A stretch of DNA of 64,000 nt from Corynebacterium incognita (GTDB lineage: Bacteria; Actinomycetota; Actinomycetes; Mycobacteriales; Mycobacteriaceae). Under the pieces are notes generated by a model that was given only the letters and a program-made list of their open reading frames with translations, was not told where the DNA came from and made no database searches. The DNA is taken from the NCBI RefSeq assembly GCF_014217255.1, contig NZ_CP059404.1, positions 1-64,000 on the forward strand. The letters are read 5' to 3'. The translations under genes and the position numbers were made by a program. Below, piece by piece: positions 59,443 to 64,000 of the stretch (the stretch's first letter is position 1; each line of letters begins with the position of its first letter).

Positions 59443-60435
59443 CTAACGGTAATTGCTCGTTTGTTCAGTATAGCGCCGCTGTGCGTCGACTCTCTTCTCC
59501 GCAATGGCAGCTACCGCCTCCGGAGGCCCGAGAACGGTCATCACATCGCCATAAGCCAGTGCCAGTCGCGCCAACCATTCAACGGAACCAAACGGCATTG
59601 ACGCAGCTAGATGGACATTATCTAGCTCTTCGCCGAGTTCCATCTGGTATTCCTCAGCAAGCCACGTGAATTCTTTGTGAACTGCTAGTTGCGCGCGTGT
59701 GGCGCCCATTAGCCCGAAAGGGTCATCCGGGGAAAAGTTTAACAACTCCTCATGGGGCGTGGCCTGGTGTTCGACGTCCCGAAGCACCTCGGCACGCGAC
59801 ATGCGATCTTGGCGGAAGGTCCGGTGGCCGCCGTTCTGACCAGCGCTGTCATCCCAAGCGACGAGGTACACCTCGGAATCGCGGATGAAGATGCGGGCCG
59901 GAGATACCACGCGTGTGGAGGTGGTGTTGCTCGTTTGCGACCAATAATCGAAACGCAGTTTATGTTTGCCGGTAAGAGCCTCGCGCATCACTGCGCCCGC
60001 TGAGGACTCCTCGGGGTCCGGCACGGCAAGGGTGTCGTAAATTGCCGCAGTTTTCTTGTCCATAATTGCCCGAATCTTCGAGGCCGCGGAGGTTACTGCA
60101 CTGGCATCCGTGAGGCCCGGCATGGCTTCGAGAGATTCCAACATGAGCAGCAATGACCCCGCCTCCGTGGGAGTCAGCTTCAGCGGTTTATTTAATCCCT
60201 GGTCTTCGGTGATGATGACACGCCGCCAATCCGAGGCATCACCATCGAGCATCTCTTCCGTGTGTTGGCCTACTCCGGTGCAAAACAGGCTTTCCAATCC
60301 CTCACGGACTTCAGCTGGGGTCATGCCGAGGTCAGCTGCTGCCTCCATCGTGGTCTTATCTGGATGTGCTCGGAAGTATGGCACGAGGTTGAGGGAACGA
60401 ACCAGCGCTTGGAGCTTTTCTGGGGCATCCGCCAT
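59443..60435 (-). CDS. pafC: WYL-domain regulator PafC
   Basis: 330 residues, ATG with GAGGAAT. N-terminal winged helix (about 5-65: ALVRSLNLVPYFRAHPDKTTMEAAADLGM), then the WYL ligand-binding domain (about 145-215; the usual W-Y-L appears as DYWSQTSN and VYLVAWDD) and a WCX-like C-terminus. In mycobacteria PafB and PafC form a heterodimer that activates the LexA-independent DNA-damage response. Located 3 bases after pafB. Confidence 0.93.
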   Translation of the reverse strand: MADAPEKLQALVRSLNLVPYFRAHPDKTTMEAAADLGMTPAEVREGLESLFCTGVGQHTEEMLDGDASDWRRVIITEDQGLNKPLKLTPTEAGSLLLMLESLEAMPGLTDASAVTSAASKIRAIMDKKTAAIYDTLAVPDPEESSAGAVMREALTGKHKLRFDYWSQTSNTTSTRVVSPARIFIRDSEVYLVAWDDSAGQNGGHRTFRQDRMSRAEVLRDVEHQATPHEELLNFSPDDPFGLMGATRAQLAVHKEFTWLAEEYQMELGEELDNVHLAASMPFGSVEWLARLALAYGDVMTVLGPPEAVAAIAEKRVDAQRRYTEQTSNYR

Positions 60436-60438
60436 CTT

Positions 60439-61428
60439 CTATTCCTCCCCTTCTTCAGCGATGCCGAGGTTCATCGGTGCGTCGAGAAGCGCAATGACGT
60501 CGTCACGCACGCCCCGCGGTTCGAACACTTCAACCTCGGAAGCGTATCCGGCTGCAGTGCGCACCAACCAATCTTTGTCGACATCAACGAAACGAACCAC
60601 CTCACCGTCACGCGTGCCGACGTCCGCGAGTTCTTCGGCGATCCCAGGCGGAATGGACACCACGGCGTCAGTGCGCTCGGCCCCTTCAAGGAATCGTTCC
60701 ACCTTCTCCTGCAAGTCACCCTCATAATCGAGGTGGGTGGGTACTTCCTTCCGCCCCGATACGGCGGAGATGCGAGTGAGGCGAAAAACGCGTTCGGCGT
60801 CCTTTTCTACGTCCCAGCCGATGAGGTACACACGTCCGGCGATGGGGACAAGGCCCCACGGGTCCATGAAGCGTTGCTGAATTGGCGCCACCGCGGACTT
60901 TTGGTAGTCGAAGCGAATTCTCAAACGATTGCGGATGGCCGTGAGGAGGTCCTGAAGTACTTTGGGACTCACTCGATTGATGTCATTGGTGGAACTATAA
61001 ATAGGTGCCTCGGACAGTTCGCGATGTACACCCGCAGCTGCAAGCTTGGTCCACCCGGTAGCTGCAAAGGTGGCGAGGCCGCCCGTGCGCCCAATATCTG
61101 CGGCCATGCCTACTACCTGGGCTTCCTCCGCAGTGAACTCTACCGGTGGCAGGGAGTAGTCGTCCATTTCCATGTAGTAATAGGAGACTTCACTAGTCTT
61201 GTCCAAGCGGACGGGGACGCCTGCGCGGACGAGAGTATTCACGTCGCGGCCAAGCATTTTGTGAGCGTTGAGTACGTCCTCCGGATACCCGGGTACGTGG
61301 GAAAAAATCCATTCAGCCGTACGATGCGGGCGCCCGAAGCCCATGGCTGCGCCCTGCAGAGCGAAGCAAAGGTTAGTAAGCCGCATTACTGCAGCAGTCG
61401 TGCTGCTGCGGAGCTTGTTCTCGCTCAT
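60439..61428 (-). CDS. pafB: WYL-domain regulator PafB
   Basis: 329 residues from ATG 61428, giving MSENKLRSSTTAAVMRLTNLCFALQ. A longer frame would overlap pafA. DNA-binding domain about 8-75 (MRLTNLCFALQ, RTAEWIFSHVPGY), WYL core with RFDYQKSAV and GRVYLIGWDVEKDAERVFRLTRI, in parts. Partner of PafC, with which it is likely a single transcription factor. Same order pafA-pafB-pafC as in Mycobacterium. Confidence 0.93.
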   Translation of the reverse strand: MSENKLRSSTTAAVMRLTNLCFALQGAAMGFGRPHRTAEWIFSHVPGYPEDVLNAHKMLGRDVNTLVRAGVPVRLDKTSEVSYYYMEMDDYSLPPVEFTAEEAQVVGMAADIGRTGGLATFAATGWTKLAAAGVHRELSEAPIYSSTNDINRVSPKVLQDLLTAIRNRLRIRFDYQKSAVAPIQQRFMDPWGLVPIAGRVYLIGWDVEKDAERVFRLTRISAVSGRKEVPTHLDYEGDLQEKVERFLEGAERTDAVVSIPPGIAEELADVGTRDGEVVRFVDVDKDWLVRTAAGYASEVEVFEPRGVRDDVIALLDAPMNLGIAEEGEE

Positions 61429-61459
61429 AAAACTAAGTCCCCAACTTTCCGAATAAACC

Positions 61460-62944
61460 TCAGTCAGCGTGTGAAGGTTCCGCATCCGAACCTGGAAGAT
61501 TCCCCAGGAGAGCGATGAGCCCCTCGGCGTCCGCATCGGTGGTAGCAAAAGGATCTGCCAACTCCACAGTACGGGCATCAACGGTGCCGTAACTGTTAAG
61601 TTTCAGCCTTGTCCAATCCACGATAGTAGTTGGTGCTTCAACACCTGCCTCACGTGCGCGTAGCACGGCATCGCGCGCGGCCTCAAGAAAGGCTCCGCGA
61701 AGCACCGCACGGGTGGTTGTCGGCGGTGTCACTGTAGCGCCAGCAATCTCCACCTCAGTGGCCCACCTTTTTACTGCGCCTTTTGTCTCAAGCAGCGAGA
61801 ATAGCCCACGGCCTTCCCTAATATCGTGATATGCAAGGTCGATATGGCGCAGTTTCGGGTGGCTGAAGTCCTCTGCAGATACGCCGAGGCGTTGTTGATA
61901 CGAGCGCAGCAAGCGAAGTTTGATTGCCCAATCAACGTCGCGGGCCAGGCGGTCTACATCGCCTGCGTCCAGGGCGTCGAGAAGCTCACGCCACAGCTGC
62001 ACCAGACGATGCACGACTGCATCGGCAGGACGATGATGCAGCCACTCGGCAGCCTTGTCCGCTATGGCTCGCTGAATCTCCAGGGCGGTCACCGTGCCGC
62101 CCGCTGAGAGCTCTAGCGGAGTCTTGCCGCTTATGTCTCCGGCGATAGTCCTCACATCGGACATGGGATCGTGTAGCTCCCATTCGGGGACATAGAAACC
62201 TGATTCCAGCATTTCGAGCACGAGCTGCGTGGACACGATGCGAAGCAGGAAAGAACTGTCCGCCATGTTCGAGTCGCCGAGGATAACGTGCATCCGCCGG
62301 TAGCGTGATGAATCGGCATGAGGCTCGTCGCGAGTGTTGATGATTGGGCGGGATCGCGTTGTCGCCGAAGAAACACCTTCCCATACGTGATGTGCCCGCT
62401 GCGACAAAAGGAAGCGTCCAGGATCAGTAGAGGTAGCCGGCGTGATGCTGCCGGCACCACAGATGAGCTGCCGGGTGATGAGAAACGGCAACAGGCTGGT
62501 GCCAAGTTCTTTCAAAACCAACTCTCGGCTAATCAGATAATTTTCGTGGCTGCCGTAGGAGTTTCCCGCGCTATCGACATTGTTCTTGAGCTGAAACACG
62601 GAGATCGGGTGGTGCAATCGCCCGCTCAGTGCCTCCTCCGCGCGCCGTGCTAGGTCGTCGACAATGCGGTCCCCCGCCCGAACATGGCGGAGCAGTTGCA
62701 ATGGATGGTCGCACTCAGCCGTCGCGATCTCGGGATGAGATCCAACGTCAAGGTAGAGCCTTGAAGAGTTCGGCAGAAACACGTTTGTGGAACCATACTC
62801 GTCCTTCACCGGATCGAACATTACTCTGCCGAGCTCGTCCACACTGATCGGTCGATCCGTCGTGGGTGTGCGGGCCTGGGCCCCGTACTCAGTCTCCACG
62901 CCCATAATGCGGCGATAAAAGACGTCAGACTTGGAATGTGCCAC
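61460..62944 (-). CDS. pafA: Pup-protein ligase PafA
   Basis: 494 residues. GTG 62944, 4 bases after the pup stop, gives SVAHSK... then RRIMGVETEYG near residue 14, the family start motif. Further blocks: SSRLYLDVGSHPEIATAECD, FKNN-type FQLKNNVDSAGNSYGSHENYL, RQLICGAGS, SSATTRSRPIINTRDEPHAD and LHVI-type MHVILGDSNMADSS, in parts. Glutamine-synthetase-like fold; it phosphorylates the Pup C-terminal glutamate and joins it to target lysines. No proteasome genes are seen next to it. Confidence 0.95.
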   Translation of the reverse strand: MAHSKSDVFYRRIMGVETEYGAQARTPTTDRPISVDELGRVMFDPVKDEYGSTNVFLPNSSRLYLDVGSHPEIATAECDHPLQLLRHVRAGDRIVDDLARRAEEALSGRLHHPISVFQLKNNVDSAGNSYGSHENYLISRELVLKELGTSLLPFLITRQLICGAGSITPATSTDPGRFLLSQRAHHVWEGVSSATTRSRPIINTRDEPHADSSRYRRMHVILGDSNMADSSFLLRIVSTQLVLEMLESGFYVPEWELHDPMSDVRTIAGDISGKTPLELSAGGTVTALEIQRAIADKAAEWLHHRPADAVVHRLVQLWRELLDALDAGDVDRLARDVDWAIKLRLLRSYQQRLGVSAEDFSHPKLRHIDLAYHDIREGRGLFSLLETKGAVKRWATEVEIAGATVTPPTTTRAVLRGAFLEAARDAVLRAREAGVEAPTTIVDWTRLKLNSYGTVDARTVELADPFATTDADAEGLIALLGNLPGSDAEPSHAD

Positions 62945-62948
62945 GGAA

Positions 62949-63140
62949 CTACTGTCCGCCCTTTTGAACGAAATTATTAACGAACTCCTCGGCGTCGCCT
63001 TCCAAGAGGCCATCGATTTCATCGAGCAGTGCATCGGTATCGGCCGCAGTACCGTACACAAACTGTGTCGTGGATTCCACTGGGGTTTCCGCCGCGGAAT
63101 CCCCAGTCGAACCTTGAGCGTGAACCTGTTTGCTACTCAT
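62949..63140 (-). CDS. pup: Prokaryotic ubiquitin-like protein Pup
   Basis: 63 residues, ATG with GGGAGG. Starts MSSKQVHAQGSTGDS and ends in the coiled/disordered interaction helix (ALLDEIDGLLEGDAEEFVNN) and GGQ. The C-terminal Gln must be deamidated by Dop to Glu before ligation. Followed by pafA and preceded by dop, with no prcBA, the corynebacterial state. Confidence 0.96.
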   Translation of the reverse strand: MSSKQVHAQGSTGDSAAETPVESTTQFVYGTAADTDALLDEIDGLLEGDAEEFVNNFVQKGGQ

Positions 63141-63200
63141 GTGACCTCCCAGCTACATACTGACCCGCGGCAAGCCCGCCGGATCGCAAATGATATCCAG

Positions 63201-64000
63201 TCACCCCAGTTTATCGGAGACGGTGCCCTCCGGGAGCCCGTTGAGGAGCACGGTAATATCCCCCTTAGCGACCGCCGAGTCGATCAGGGGCCCCACGGAA
63301 GCCTGGCTAAAGTTCTTGTTATTGGTGATGTCGACGGTAACGAGTCGTTCACTGTCAAGATCTGTTTTGAGCGTCATGTGTTGCCAGTTCGCAGCGACCA
63401 CGTGTGCGCCGAATTCGCCACTCACCTTGCCGCGGAAATAGGCGCGCGTGGTCTTTGGTGGATGCAGCGCCGCCTGCTCAATTTGCTCATGAGCGACGAG
63501 CTCGCGCATCTGGCCCTTGCGCACTAAGGCGTGGTACAGCGACTTAGCAGGGTCAATATCTGAATACTGCAAGTCTACCAGCGCCATGCGGTGGTCAGAC
63601 ATTGCCAGTCCGCGGGCCAGATAGGCGGAGATGAGCTTATACTTGGCGGTCCAATCCAAAAGGTGAGCGGTGAGCAATGGATCCTGTGCCAGCAGATCAA
63701 CTACCTCATCAAAAACTTCCAGAACCCGGCGTTCACCGGCGGTTGAAGCCACCACGCGGCGTCGGTATTCGTTGAGAATTTCCAGGGCAGTAAGGACGCG
63801 GCCGTCGCGAAGCTCGAGCCCGTGAGTCAAGGACACATCGCGACTTACTCGACGGACCTCAGCGACCGGATCTACGAGCCGCAAGTCACTGAAATCGACT
63901 CCGGACTCGATGCTATCGAGCACCAACGCCGTCATACCGAGCTTGATGAATGTAGCGGTTTGCGACATGTTGGCGTCGCCGATGATCACATGGAGCCGAC
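63201..64000 (-). CDS. dop: Pup deamidase/depupylase Dop (partial)
   Basis: The C-terminal about 266 residues are in the window; the frame runs through the right edge, with RLHVIIGDANMSQTATFIKLG at the edge, a Dop/PafA block. Further blocks: LQYSDIDPAKSLYHALVRKGQM, PPKTTRAYFRGK, and a C-terminal LNGLPEGTVSDKLG. Dop turns the Pup C-terminal Gln into Glu and removes Pup from substrates. Stop is 60 bases before the pup start, so a shared transcript is likely. Confidence 0.94.
   Translation of the reverse strand, partial: RLHVIIGDANMSQTATFIKLGMTALVLDSIESGVDFSDLRLVDPVAEVRRVSRDVSLTHGLELRDGRVLTALEILNEYRRRVVASTAGERRVLEVFDEVVDLLAQDPLLTAHLLDWTAKYKLISAYLARGLAMSDHRMALVDLQYSDIDPAKSLYHALVRKGQMRELVAHEQIEQAALHPPKTTRAYFRGKVSGEFGAHVVAANWQHMTLKTDLDSERLVTVDITNNKNFSQASVGPLIDSAVAKGDITVLLNGLPEGTVSDKLG

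Noticed and set aside
60262..61518. Open frame of 418 codons antisense to pafB/pafC
   Set aside because: Shadow of two well-conserved genes; no initiation signal.
1..64000. CRISPR arrays, insertion sequences or prophage genes
   Set aside because: No regularly spaced direct repeats, transposase motifs, terminal inverted repeats or phage structural genes were found on reading through the window.

Overview
The window is chromosomal DNA from a Corynebacterium or close relative. The main evidence is gene content: a pup-pafA pair with no proteasome genes between them, an OdhI-type FHA protein with the ETTSVFR phosphosite, SteA/SteB, an FtsR-type MerR regulator next to odhI, a PldP-type orphan ParA, separate ppm1 and lnt genes (fused in Mycobacterium), secA2 and rbpA. 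Coding DNA is GC-rich and dense. Many genes have a TANNNT -10 box only 6-9 bases before the start codon, the signature of leaderless transcripts. I recognise no insertion sequence, prophage or CRISPR array.

Left part (1-19.9 kb): the end of an rRNA operon (5S plus terminator); a DUF3558-like lipoprotein paired with a large Gly/Pro-rich protein of type VII secretion style; then a long co-directional housekeeping block: TPR protein, HAD phosphatase, a 55-residue protein, tlyA, nadK, recN, steA, steB, NUDIX hydrolase, xerD, a secreted Gly/Ser-rich protein, pldP, scpA, scpB, rluB, cmk, der. It covers cell separation, chromosome handling and ribosome maturation. pyrG, which sits between the steB and NUDIX genes in relatives, is absent here.

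Middle part (19.9-48.5 kb): a Dcu-type dicarboxylate carrier, a methyltransferase, and a two-gene ABC exporter whose nucleotide-binding domains are degenerate in complementary ways; a lipoprotein esterase; an orphan antitoxin-like protein; a tandem double-TetR regulator with an upstream palindrome; tRNA-Pro; a YchJ-like protein; a hydrolase-OsmC fusion lacking OsmC cysteines. Then come secA2, odhI, ftsR, a bifunctional-nuclease gene and a second MerR gene, which keep the mycobacterial order. After them: two envelope proteins, a DEAD-box helicase, a DASS carrier with a palindrome-rich leader, gnd, corA, a methyltransferase, thiD, ndh and an aberrant cyclopropane-synthase-like gene.

Right part (48.5-64 kb): a small membrane protein, a YceI protein and a zinc-ribbon protein; rbpA behind a sigma-H-like promoter; the envelope operon fxsA-lnt-ppm1; a CobG-like protein without iron-sulfur cysteines; a trypsin-fold protease without a signal peptide; and a leftward block dop-pup-pafA-pafB-pafC-tatA-tatC-helY. 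Pupylation, its DNA-damage regulators, Tat secretion and an RNA helicase are neighbours here. dop runs off the right edge.
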